In this document: piece after piece, positions 1 through 7,300 of the stretch | Numbering within the stretch: position 1 is the stretch's first letter | How the letters are laid out: each line of letters begins with the position of its first letter | Assembly (NCBI GenBank): GCA_028293405.1 | Contig: JAQGOW010000590.1 | Location: 1-10,648, forward strand | DNA length: 10,648 nt | Source: Verrucomicrobiales bacterium | GTDB taxonomy: Bacteria > Verrucomicrobiota > Verrucomicrobiia > Limisphaerales > Palsa-1400 | Reading direction: 5' to 3' | The notes under the pieces: generated by a model | Told to the model about the DNA's origin: nothing | The model's database searches: none | What the model saw: only the letters and a program-made list of their open reading frames with translations | Position numbers and translations under genes: made by a program

Positions 1-1241
1 ACGCCGTCCATATTCGGACGAAAGCGCATGTTGAAATACCACTCGTCATTCATGCTGAAAGGCTGCACTCCGCGAGTGACGGGATGTTGTGGCAATTGTT
101 TGAAGTCGGCGGTCCAGTGCGGATTCACCGACCAAAAAATTTCAAACGCACCGCCCATCCAATCGATAAATTCCTTCTCACCTTTTTCTTTGATGGGCTC
201 GACAGCGTAGTGAATGCAGCCGAAACCGACGCCCTTCTTCATCAGTTCACCGAGATACTGCAAGCGGTCACCTTCGAGGGCAGGTTGCTTCGCGGTGCCA
301 TCGGTAAACATCACAATCGCTGAAGCGTCGTCGAGAGCGTGCGATTCGGTCGGCCAATCATTCGAATAAACAACTGAGGTAATACCAGGAACGTTCGCGA
401 GACATTTCTGGAGCAGCAACAATCCTGCGCGATATTCGTGGTCGCCGGGCCCGTGACTTGGTTTGCCGGCGATGAACGCGATTTTCTTCGTCTCAGCCGA
501 GTTCGAGAATTGTTTGATTTTGAAGTTCTTAAACTGCACCAGCATCGGTTGTCCCCTGTGGATCTGCAGCGCAAGCACGCCGGATTTCGCAGCCTTGTCG
601 GCCTGTTGGTCGACGACCTCGATTGTCTGATGGCCGTTGATGAAATGCTGGAGGTGATTGCCCCGGGCGATGATGACGTAATCGTTCCAGTCACCTTTTT
701 TGATTGCCGCCTCTATCTCATCAGATTTTCCAGTGGTTCCGACGACTTCCTTTGTGCCATCTGGATGAATCACCACCATTTCGCCGCGCTTGGCGAGAAT
801 ACCGCGTCCTTTTTCTTCGTAAAGTATCCCGGAGTAGGTCGGCCCATTTTCCATGTCGGCCTGATAACCACCGACAACGAAATAATCGGGTTTAAGGACT
901 TTGCTGCGATATTGAAACCCGGAATTGGCGAAGCCCTGATCGTTGTTCGCAACAAGCTTGAACTGGCAATGAATTTCGAAGTCGCTCGGGTATCCGCCTT
1001 TCCACACGAGAAAGGTATTTTCTTTCGGAATATGACCTTCAGTGGTTTGGCCGGTTATCGCGCCGTCCTTCACCGACCAAAATTCCGACAAACCTTCCCA
1101 ACCGGTCAGGTCTTTGCCGTTGAAGATTGAAACAAATCCCGCGTCGTCGTCTTGCGTGGGAAGTGTTGCGTCAATTTCGGCGAACAAGGATGTGCCGGCC
1201 GAAAGACCGAGCACTGTCAGGAGGGCAAAAATCTTTTTCAT
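1..1241 (-). CDS. Secreted DUF1080 (3-keto-disaccharide hydrolase-like) / ThuA-like fusion protein, 3' end missing
   Basis: The reading frame is open from the ATG at 1241 to the left edge, giving 413 codons and no stop, so the C-terminus is missing. Residues 1-21 form a signal peptide (two Lys, a hydrophobic core, then SLFA before E22), which suggests export. Residues about 34-243 match DUF1080 (Pfam PF06439, 3-keto-disaccharide hydrolase, a jelly-roll fold): FNGKDLTGWE at the start, WSVKDGAI, NSGFQYRS and GVLALQIHRGQ near the end. Residues from about 252 match the ThuA-like (trehalose utilisation, amidotransferase-like) family: IAGKPSHGPGDHEYRAGL, then GFGCIHYAVE and NDEWYFNMRF. Fusions of these two domains are known in Verrucomicrobia and Planctomycetes. 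The gene starts 27 bases after the epimerase gene ends, so the two are probably one operon. No good Shine-Dalgarno sequence precedes the start. Family assignment is firm; the substrate is inferred only from family knowledge (3-keto-glycosides). Confidence 0.9.
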   Translation of the reverse strand, partial: MKKIFALLTVLGLSAGTSLFAEIDATLPTQDDDAGFVSIFNGKDLTGWEGLSEFWSVKDGAITGQTTEGHIPKENTFLVWKGGYPSDFEIHCQFKLVANNDQGFANSGFQYRSKVLKPDYFVVGGYQADMENGPTYSGILYEEKGRGILAKRGEMVVIHPDGTKEVVGTTGKSDEIEAAIKKGDWNDYVIIARGNHLQHFINGHQTIEVVDQQADKAAKSGVLALQIHRGQPMLVQFKNFKIKQFSNSAETKKIAFIAGKPSHGPGDHEYRAGLLLLQKCLANVPGITSVVYSNDWPTESHALDDASAIVMFTDGTAKQPALEGDRLQYLGELMKKGVGFGCIHYAVEPIKEKGEKEFIDWMGGAFEIFWSVNPHWTADFKQLPQHPVTRGVQPFSMNDEWYFNMRFRPNMDG

Positions 1242-1268
1242 TTTGTATTCTGTGCGTTCTGTTGGCGG

Positions 1269-2114
1269 CTAGTTCAAAGTCTTCTTCAAAAACTTGATGC
1301 CTTTAACGGCAATTTCATCACGCGTCGGTTCCATGCGCCGCCAAATCGCCGCCGCCTTCGCAATCACTTTGACGTCGGTCGTGAACGATTCAATCACAAC
1401 ATCACCTTTATAACCGATCGACTTCAGCGCCTTGGCGATCGGCACCCAATCGATGTGATCGTTTCCAGGCGTGCCGCGGTCACTGCCGCAGGCGTGAAAA
1501 TGCCCGAGCAACTTTCCAGCTTTGCGAATCGCAGTCGCTTGATCTTTTTCCTCGATGTTCATGTGGAAGGTATCGAGGTGAATTTTCAGCGCTGGACTTC
1601 CAACCGTTTCAACCATGTTGATCGCCTGATCGCACGTGTTGATAAAATCGGTTTCAAATCGGTTCAACGGTTCAAGGCAAACCTGTTTTTTCCGCTCCTG
1701 TGCGTATTTGCACAACGCTTTCAGGTTGGTGGCCGCAGTGCGCCATTGTTGTTTGTATTCTTTGGCGGGAACGGCATCGGCGCGCCCAACAGACGAGTAA
1801 ACGGGACCGATGAGGGAAGGGCAATCTAGCACCACCATTTGGTCGATCACCTTCATCATATATTTAAGGCCGGTGCGTTGTTGCTGTGCGTTCCCGCGCA
1901 AATCGCGATCCGGTCCCATACAGGCGCAAACAGAACCGCAGACCAATCCGTTCTTATCCAACTCACGCTTCACGTGGGCAGGGTCGATGTGCGAGGGGTC
2001 TTCAACGGCAAGCTCAATGGAATCAAAACCCCACTTTTTGAATTTGGGGAACAGGCGTGTGCTTTCGTTGGTGAACGGAGAAGTGAACAGGAAAGTATTG
2101 ATGCCGATTCTCAT
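1269..2114 (-). CDS. Sugar phosphate isomerase/epimerase-type TIM barrel, ketose 3-epimerase (D-tagatose/D-psicose 3-epimerase) family
   Basis: The 281-residue protein has no signal peptide and is probably cytoplasmic. It begins MRIGINTFLF, typical of xylose-isomerase-like (AP endonuclease 2 family) barrels. The metal and catalytic set of D-tagatose/D-psicose 3-epimerases is complete: E148 in LEPLNRFE, D181 in HLDTFH, H207 in HFHACGSDRG and E242 in VIESF. The helper residues E154, H184 and R213 are also present. Spacing between the four metal ligands (33, 26, 35) equals that of the Agrobacterium D-psicose 3-epimerase (E150, D183, H209, E244), with a constant offset of two. The expected reaction is C3 epimerisation of a free ketose using Mn or Co. 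The real substrate could differ: close relatives in the same barrel family act on 3-keto-sugars or inosose, and the neighbouring DUF1080-ThuA gene makes a 3-keto-sugar route plausible. The start at 2114 is the first ATG and fits the fold; no clear Shine-Dalgarno is seen. Confidence 0.88.
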   Translation of the reverse strand: MRIGINTFLFTSPFTNESTRLFPKFKKWGFDSIELAVEDPSHIDPAHVKRELDKNGLVCGSVCACMGPDRDLRGNAQQQRTGLKYMMKVIDQMVVLDCPSLIGPVYSSVGRADAVPAKEYKQQWRTAATNLKALCKYAQERKKQVCLEPLNRFETDFINTCDQAINMVETVGSPALKIHLDTFHMNIEEKDQATAIRKAGKLLGHFHACGSDRGTPGNDHIDWVPIAKALKSIGYKGDVVIESFTTDVKVIAKAAAIWRRMEPTRDEIAVKGIKFLKKTLN

Positions 2115-2150
2115 CCGGCGAGGCTAACGCATATCAGCATCGCCTGTCCA

Positions 2151-2176
2151 AAAATAAAAAGGGTGCAAAATAAAAA
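2151..2176. repeat. AT-rich 10-base direct repeat in the 121-base gap upstream of the epimerase gene
   Basis: The decamer AAAATAAAAA occurs at 2151-2160 and again at 2167-2176, separated by GGGTGC. On the coding (minus) strand these are two T-rich tracts lying downstream of the DUF1328 stop and about 40-60 bases upstream of the epimerase ATG. They could be a promoter up-element, or the U-tract of a transcription end. I find no stem of useful length before them, so no firm function is assigned. The rest of 2115-2235 shows nothing I can name. Confidence 0.35.
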
Positions 2177-2235
2177 CCTGAGCGACCCTTCGGCCTTCAA
2201 CTCGTGCTTTCACTTCGCACTTCGCGTCTTCGTCG

Positions 2236-2406
2236 TCACACTTTACTGCCTACAAACAGCCCCAGGAGGAGCATCAATAGGAAGAAAGCAATGAAGATGA
2301 AGAACAGCACTTTTGCAATCGCTGCTGCCGTCCCCATGATACCCCAAAAACCCAGAGCCCCTGCAATCAGCGCGACGATTAGAAATATGACAGCCCATCT
2401 TAACAT
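2236..2406 (-). CDS. DUF1328 family small membrane protein (YtjA-like)
   Basis: This is a 56-residue protein starting [20 protein letters not shown]. It matches the DUF1328/YtjA family, whose members start M-F/L-R-W, contain ALIAxALGF and then GTAAxxAK before a second hydrophobic stretch. Two transmembrane helices are visible, about residues 4-23 and 33-52, joined by [12 protein letters not shown]. The frame is open further upstream to an ATG at 2505, but those 33 extra residues have no family resemblance, and the ATG at 2406 gives the normal family length. An AAGGTAAG stretch about seven bases upstream of 2406 is a reasonable ribosome-binding site. The role of the family is unknown; related genes in other bacteria are often linked with envelope or stress conditions. 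It is probably transcribed alone: the gap to the gene before it is 112 bases and to the gene after it 121. Confidence 0.85.
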   Translation of the reverse strand: MLRWAVIFLIVALIAGALGFWGIMGTAAAIAKVLFFIFIAFFLLMLLLGLFVGSKV

Positions 2407-2462
2407 GGTGCAACTTACCTTCAGAGGCTGGTTGCTCAATGGGCGAATTGGCGGATTGAAAA

Positions 2463-2492
2463 ATACTACATTTGCCGATTGTTCCAGCGCAA
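2463..2492 (-). promoter_or_regulatory. Possible sigma70-type promoter for the DUF1328 gene
   Basis: On the minus strand a TTGCGC element (2487-2492) and a TAGTAT element (2463-2468) are separated by 18 bases. This would place a transcription start near 2456, about 50 bases before the ATG at 2406. The match is imperfect (TTGACA/TATAAT consensus) and rests on pattern alone. It is supported by its position in the intergenic gap between the CoA ligase and the DUF1328 gene. Confidence 0.3.
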
Positions 2493-2518
2493 GTCGTGGC
2501 GGCACACAAATTTGTTCG

Positions 2519-3796
2519 TCAATTCGCTCGCACCGTCCACCGACGTGCTTTCATTTCGTAACGCGGTAGCGTTCCGGGACCAACGAGTGTAACAGGAACG
2601 CGTAGGTGAAAAGTGTCTTGAATGGCAGTTTGAATTTGCGTGGCGATTTGGTCGACGCTCGCCACATCGGACGCCAGTTCGATTTGCAGGTGAATCTCTG
2701 CCAACGTTTTCGTCTTGTCGACTTCGACCTGGTATTCGGCAATTTGCGGAAAACGGCGAAGCAAGTCCTCGAACCCGCTGGGATAAACATTCACGCCGCG
2801 AACAACGATCATGTCATCGATGCGCCCGAGGATTCCGCCATCAAGCGCGAGGTCTGAACGACCGCATTGGCAACGCGATTGCACGACGGCTTTGACCATG
2901 TCCCCGGTTTTATAACGGAGCAGGGGAGAACCACTGCGGCCGAGAGGCGTCAAAACCAATTCCCCGGGCTCGCCTGGGGCCACAGCGTGGCCGTCGGTGT
3001 TCAGGATTTCTGTGAGGTATGAACTTTCAATGACGTGCAAAATGCCTGGTCGTTGCGGGCACTCGAAAGTGACCGGCCCGGTTTCAGTCATGCCGTGGTG
3101 ATCAAAGATGCGAGCGGTTGGCCACAGTTGTTCAATGCGTTTGCGTGTTGCCGGAATACTGCCGCCCGGTTCGCCCGCAACTATCACCAGTCGAATCGAC
3201 GTGAGTGAAATCTTCTCCTCAGCGGCAACTTCGCCCAAACGAATCGCGTAGCTCGGCGTGCAGCAAATTACAGTTGCAGCAGAGTCGCGCATCGCGCGCA
3301 ATCGAGCCGCAGTGCTCAGTCCTCCGCCGGGGATGCAAATCGATCCGATCTGTTGCGCCGCGTCGAAAGCCAACCAGAAGCCGATGAACGGTCCGAACGA
3401 AAATGCGAAGTAAATACGATCAGCGCTGTTCACTCCTGCGGCCGTATAAATCCTCTTCCAACTGTCCACCATCCATTGCCAATCCGCTTTGGTGTCCAGC
3501 CATCGCAACGGTTCGCGCGTCGTGCCGCTCGTCTGGCAGTAGCGGGTGTATTCGTCGACGGCGTGCGTCAGGTTCGTTCCAAACGGCGGGTTGGCTACTT
3601 GATCGGCGCTCAGCTCCTGTTTCGTTGTGAACGGGAATCGATCCGAAAAATCTTTCAGGCTGGATACGCGCGTTTCTATGCCGCTGAGTTTGCGCGCGTA
3701 AAATTTATTCGCCGGCTGGATCTGTTCCAACACACGACGCAGTTGAACGAGTTGAAACGACTCGATTTCGTCGCGCGTGGGAAACGGGTTCGCCAT
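2519..3796 (-). CDS. PaaK-like adenylate-forming acyl/aryl-CoA ligase (phenylacetate-CoA ligase family)
   Basis: The 425-residue protein has the usual length for PaaK-type members of the ANL superfamily, which activate a carboxylic acid with ATP and transfer it to CoA. Motifs in order: the phosphate loop [13 protein letters not shown] at 87-99, an adenine-binding HHGMTETGP at 233-241, RYKTGD at 294-299 with the ATP-ribose aspartate D299, a CQCGR cysteine pair at 309-313, the hinge [16 protein letters not shown] at 324-339, and the C-terminal catalytic lysine, probably K416, in [10 protein letters not shown]. The phosphate loop departs from the common SSGTTGKP: Gly and Lys are replaced by Arg and Glu. 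The protein is probably cytoplasmic. Its ATG follows the stop of the EamA-like gene with no gap, so the two are likely cotranslated. The substrate cannot be read from sequence; phenylacetate is possible, but no other phenylacetate pathway gene is in the window. Confidence 0.85.
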   Translation of the reverse strand: MANPFPTRDEIESFQLVQLRRVLEQIQPANKFYARKLSGIETRVSSLKDFSDRFPFTTKQELSADQVANPPFGTNLTHAVDEYTRYCQTSGTTREPLRWLDTKADWQWMVDSWKRIYTAAGVNSADRIYFAFSFGPFIGFWLAFDAAQQIGSICIPGGGLSTAARLRAMRDSAATVICCTPSYAIRLGEVAAEEKISLTSIRLVIVAGEPGGSIPATRKRIEQLWPTARIFDHHGMTETGPVTFECPQRPGILHVIESSYLTEILNTDGHAVAPGEPGELVLTPLGRSGSPLLRYKTGDMVKAVVQSRCQCGRSDLALDGGILGRIDDMIVVRGVNVYPSGFEDLLRRFPQIAEYQVEVDKTKTLAEIHLQIELASDVASVDQIATQIQTAIQDTFHLRVPVTLVGPGTLPRYEMKARRWTVRAN

Positions 3797-3799
3797 TTA
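3794..3799 (-). promoter_or_regulatory. Zero-gap stop/start junction TAAATG between the EamA-like and PaaK-like genes
   Basis: On the minus strand the TAA stop of the upstream gene (3797-3799) is followed directly by the ATG of the next gene (3794-3796). No Shine-Dalgarno sequence is visible just before the ATG, where the bases read CGCCCCAT. Translation of the ligase therefore probably depends on ribosomes that have just terminated on the membrane-protein gene. Confidence 0.7.
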
Positions 3800-4315
3800 A
3801 TGGGGCGCTTGTTTCACCGCTGCTGCCGTTGCTGGGACTGGGCGTGGCGGAGCCGGCTTATAAAATGTCACGAGACAACCGCCTAACGCTGCGAGGAGAA
3901 TGCCGAGATAAAACTGCGGTTTGATCGAACCGAGACCGCCTTCCGGTGGATGCATCCAAATGGCGACAACGGCGTTAACAACAGGAGCACCCGCAAAAAC
4001 GATCGACATAACCACGCCAGGTTTTCCGTCATTCGCAAAAGCCAACAGCACACAAAACGCGCCAATCGCGCCGGCGATACCGGCGACCAATGACCAGCCC
4101 ATGCCGGCCGTTGGGAATGACCAATCCGCTTTGCGCACCACCAACATTGCGAGCGGCGCTAAAACGGCAGTTAAGAAATACGCGAGTCCAACGAAAAGAA
4201 ACGCCTTGTAGAGCCCGTTCGATTTGTCGGCCATGGCGACCTGGCCCGAGTGAAGCAGGATCCCATACAATCCCCACGACACTACCGTCATCAATGCAAA
4301 TACAAGCCAGTTCAT
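3797..4315 (-). CDS. Half-size EamA/DMT-type integral membrane protein
   Basis: The 172-residue protein has five predicted membrane segments at about 3-24, 34-60, 71-94, 99-121 and 133-152, then a Pro/Ala-rich tail of about 20 residues ending KQAPH. The start MNWLVFALMTVVSWGLYGIL, the GAIGAFCVLLAFA segment, and the SIVFAGAPVVNAVVAIWM segment followed by LGILLAALGGCLVTFY all resemble a single EamA repeat of the drug/metabolite transporter superfamily. Full members carry two such repeats (10 helices), so this one would have to dimerise, as small multidrug-type transporters do. The substrate is unknown. Direct coupling to the PaaK-like ligase suggests the two act on the same compound or pathway, but that is inference. 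The ATG at 4315 places the first helix right at the N-terminus; no clear ribosome-binding site is seen. Confidence 0.72.
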   Translation of the reverse strand: MNWLVFALMTVVSWGLYGILLHSGQVAMADKSNGLYKAFLFVGLAYFLTAVLAPLAMLVVRKADWSFPTAGMGWSLVAGIAGAIGAFCVLLAFANDGKPGVVMSIVFAGAPVVNAVVAIWMHPPEGGLGSIKPQFYLGILLAALGGCLVTFYKPAPPRPVPATAAAVKQAPH

Positions 4316-4321
4316 ATAAGG

Positions 4322-4342
4322 GTTAGAAGTTAGGAGTTAGAA
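4322..4342. repeat. Three tandem heptamers in the spacer between the giant gene and the EamA-like gene
   Basis: GTTAGAA (4322-4328), GTTAGGA (4329-4335) and GTTAGAA (4336-4342) are head to tail with one mismatch. They occupy the short 4316-4388 spacer just upstream of the ATG at 4315 on the minus strand, in the likely 5' leader of that gene. A weak stem (TTGGG with CCCAA, 12-base loop) lies beside them, without a T-tract. The repeat could be a regulatory site, a slippage-prone leader, or a dispersed intergenic element. Confidence 0.6.
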
Positions 4343-4388
4343 CTTTGGGTTTCAAGCTCTTCCCAACTTCAATCTTCTAAGTGCGTCC

Positions 4389-7300
4389 TTATTGCGTCCA
4401 CGTCGGCGTGTTTGTCCAGACGGACGAAACGTTGTTGGTGCCTTTGCGAATAATGACGCCATTGCCGGGTTGGAAAATCTGATTAGCACCAACATCCGCG
4501 CTACCGGCTCCGACCTGCCTCCACGCGCCGCTCCAATAGTAATATGATGCAGACGAAGATTTGTTACGGGCCACGACGCTGTTGTCGAACGTCAGCAACT
4601 CATCCGTCCGACTGCCCGGGACGGGGCTGGCGTTGAAGGCGCCGCTGCTGATTAATCCTGAATCGTTCAATGAGACCGGCACGGGCCGTTGCAGACCGAT
4701 GCAGTTATCCTGCAAAACGCTGCTTTGGGCTACCACTGTCATCGTAATCGGCGATGAAATCACACGGCCCACAGTCGTCAATACCGTGTTGGTGGCGACG
4801 TTATGCCGGACAATCAAGAATGCGTTTGGTTGCAGAATGTCGTCGTTGTGACTCGCGCCGCCCTGGCCGACTTGTTTCCAAATACCGGCGTTGAAGAAGT
4901 AGATTTTCGAAGCGCTCAAATTGATGCCGCTGGTGGCCAGGTCAGGAATCAGCACTTCGGTGTTACGATTGCCGACGGTCGGCGAGACGTTCACTCCAGC
5001 GCCGTTCGGGAACACCGTATTGAGTGTCCAATACGCTTCGATCGCGAAGGAATCGTTTTGTGCAACGGCAGCCAATGAATCAGTGCCGAGATTGACGGTC
5101 AGCGTATTCGCACCGTTCGCGGTGATTGGATAGATGCGTCCAACTGCGCCGCCGGATGTGAAACGCACGAAGTAATTATTCGACTGCGTTCCTGAGGAAT
5201 AGACGAATTGATTCGCCGTCCAACCCGGTGAACTGCTGGCGGTGATGACGTTGCCAGACGTCGAGCCCACGAGCAGCGAGATTGCGGGCGCGCGACCGAA
5301 CGGAATGGAAACAATATTGTCGGAATTGCCAAGGAGGGTCAGTCGAAGGAATCCGCCGAGTTCGCTTTCGCCTTGCGCCGAAGCTAATTGATATGTGCGT
5401 TGCACATCGGCCACAGGACCGTCGGACACAGTGAGGGTCGAGCCTGATGGCGAGAAGTTGTTGAGAGTGTTCCATTGTGCATCGAGCAAGTTGGTTTTGG
5501 ATTGCAGCGTGTAGTTCGTGGTGGCGGCGACCTGCCAAATCATGCTGATACTGTTATCGGGATTGGCGGTAATGCTGTTCAGCGCCGTCGTCGCTGTAAC
5601 AACCGTAAGTGAAGCATTGCTGCTGGTCACGGTGCCAACGGTGTTCGACACCACCACGGAATAACCTCCCGCGTCCGAAAGTTGAACCCCTGACTTCTGA
5701 TACGAAGTCCCGGTGGCATTTGCGATAGGCGTTCCGTTGAAGCGCCATTGATACGTCAGGCCGGATCCCGTTGCCGTCACGCTAAAGTTTGCTGTCGCAC
5801 CTTGCAACACAGTGAGGCTGGAAGGCTGTGACGTAATTGCCGGTGCAGGAATAACAGTCAACGTCGCCGGAGAACTCGTCGCGGTGCCGTAAGGATTCGT
5901 CGCGACAACGGTGTAAGTGCCGACGTTTCCTGCCGTTGCATTTTGAACCGTGTAGCTGCTTGAAGTCGCACCACCAATTGTGCTGTTGTTGAAGCTCCAT
6001 TGATAACTCAGCGGCGGAAAGCCGCTGGCCGCAACGCTGAACGTTGCGTTCTGACCTTGGTTCACCGTTTGACTTGTCGGCTGCGAATTGATCGTTGGCA
6101 CACCAAAAACTGTGATAACCGCCGCGCTCGTCGTCACCGTCCCGTTGGTTCCGGTGATCGCGCATGTATAACTGCCGGCGTCTGAGCCTTGAGTAGACAC
6201 TATCGTATATGCACTTGAAGTTGCTCCACCGATCGCCGTGCCGTTTAACCGCCATTGATAACCGGTGCCGACCGCAACAGTCGTGAGCGTTGTGCTGCTA
6301 CTGGCAACCACTGTCGCATCCTTCGGTTGTTCAACAATCCACGGATCATTGTCAGCGTGAAACGTGAGGTCATCGTAGTAGCCGTAGAAATTTGCTTTCT
6401 GCATCTCGTGGTTGAGTTCGATGAGATCAAAACCATTGGTGGCCACAGTCGCTGAGAAAATTGTCGCATTGGTCATGTCGTCGATATACATCGAAATAGG
6501 AGCGACATTGGCCGTTGGAATTCCGGCAACGATACGTGCGTGGTGCCAGCCGATTGAACGGGTTGTCGCCGTGTTGTACCAGCTATTACCGGAACCGAAC
6601 GTCCCGCCGGTGCCGCCGATGATGCGGGCCTGGTAGTTGGAATAGCTATAACCGACATTACCGTTATACATGCCCAGCGACATGCGTTGATTGATTGCCG
6701 AAAACGACGTCGTCGTATCGCTCGTGGTCGGAACCGGCGAACTTGCGTTCAGCGCAATATATTCCTGCATGTTCGTCGCGCCACTGGAGTTCGAGCCATA
6801 TGGATCGTAGAACCACCATTCGCACATGAAATTGCCGTAGTAGTTCACACCCGAATTCATGCGATAGATCAGGTTGAAATAATCCTGACGAATCGTAAGC
6901 CCCGGCGTCACACCAAGCATTTGCGCGCCGCTATGCGGAGTGACCCCAGTCGAAGCATTTGTCACAAGACCTTGGCCAGTGCTCGAAGACAGTGACCACC
7001 ACGGATTACTTGCTGGCGTCGCGTTCGGGCCACCGCTGGTGTTGTTGTCCACGAATCCAAGGTTGTAGCTTTCAAAGTTATCAAAGAACGTCTGAACCGC
7101 CTGTTGCACGGCAAGGATAGCGTTTGAACGTGTTGCGGTCCCTGCGCCATTGGTCACAACCACGGAATATGAACCAGCGTTGGTCCACTGCACCGATGAA
7201 ATCGAATAGCTCGACAAGGTTGCGCCTGAAACTGCGTTCCCGTTTAGTTTCCACTGGTACGCCACGTTCGTGCCTTGCGACAGGCCGACGGTGAAAGTGA

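Noticed and set aside
438..1130. Long plus-strand open frame of 230 codons
   Set aside because: It lies antisense within the DUF1080-ThuA gene, resembles no known family, and the minus-strand frame gives a signal peptide and two recognisable domains.
1152..1829. Plus-strand open frame of 225 codons
   Set aside because: Antisense to the epimerase gene, whose catalytic residues are all intact; the plus-strand product has no domain-like features.
2150..2200. Possible rho-independent terminator after the DUF1328 gene
   Set aside because: T-rich tracts are present on the coding strand, but I find no stable GC stem directly before them.
3353..3886. Plus-strand open frame of 177 codons
   Set aside because: Antisense shadow across the PaaK-like and EamA-like genes; Arg-rich and of biased composition.
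4343..4388. Possible terminator hairpin after the giant gene
   Set aside because: Only a five-base TTGGG/CCCAA stem with a 12-base loop is seen, with no following T-tract; too weak to annotate.
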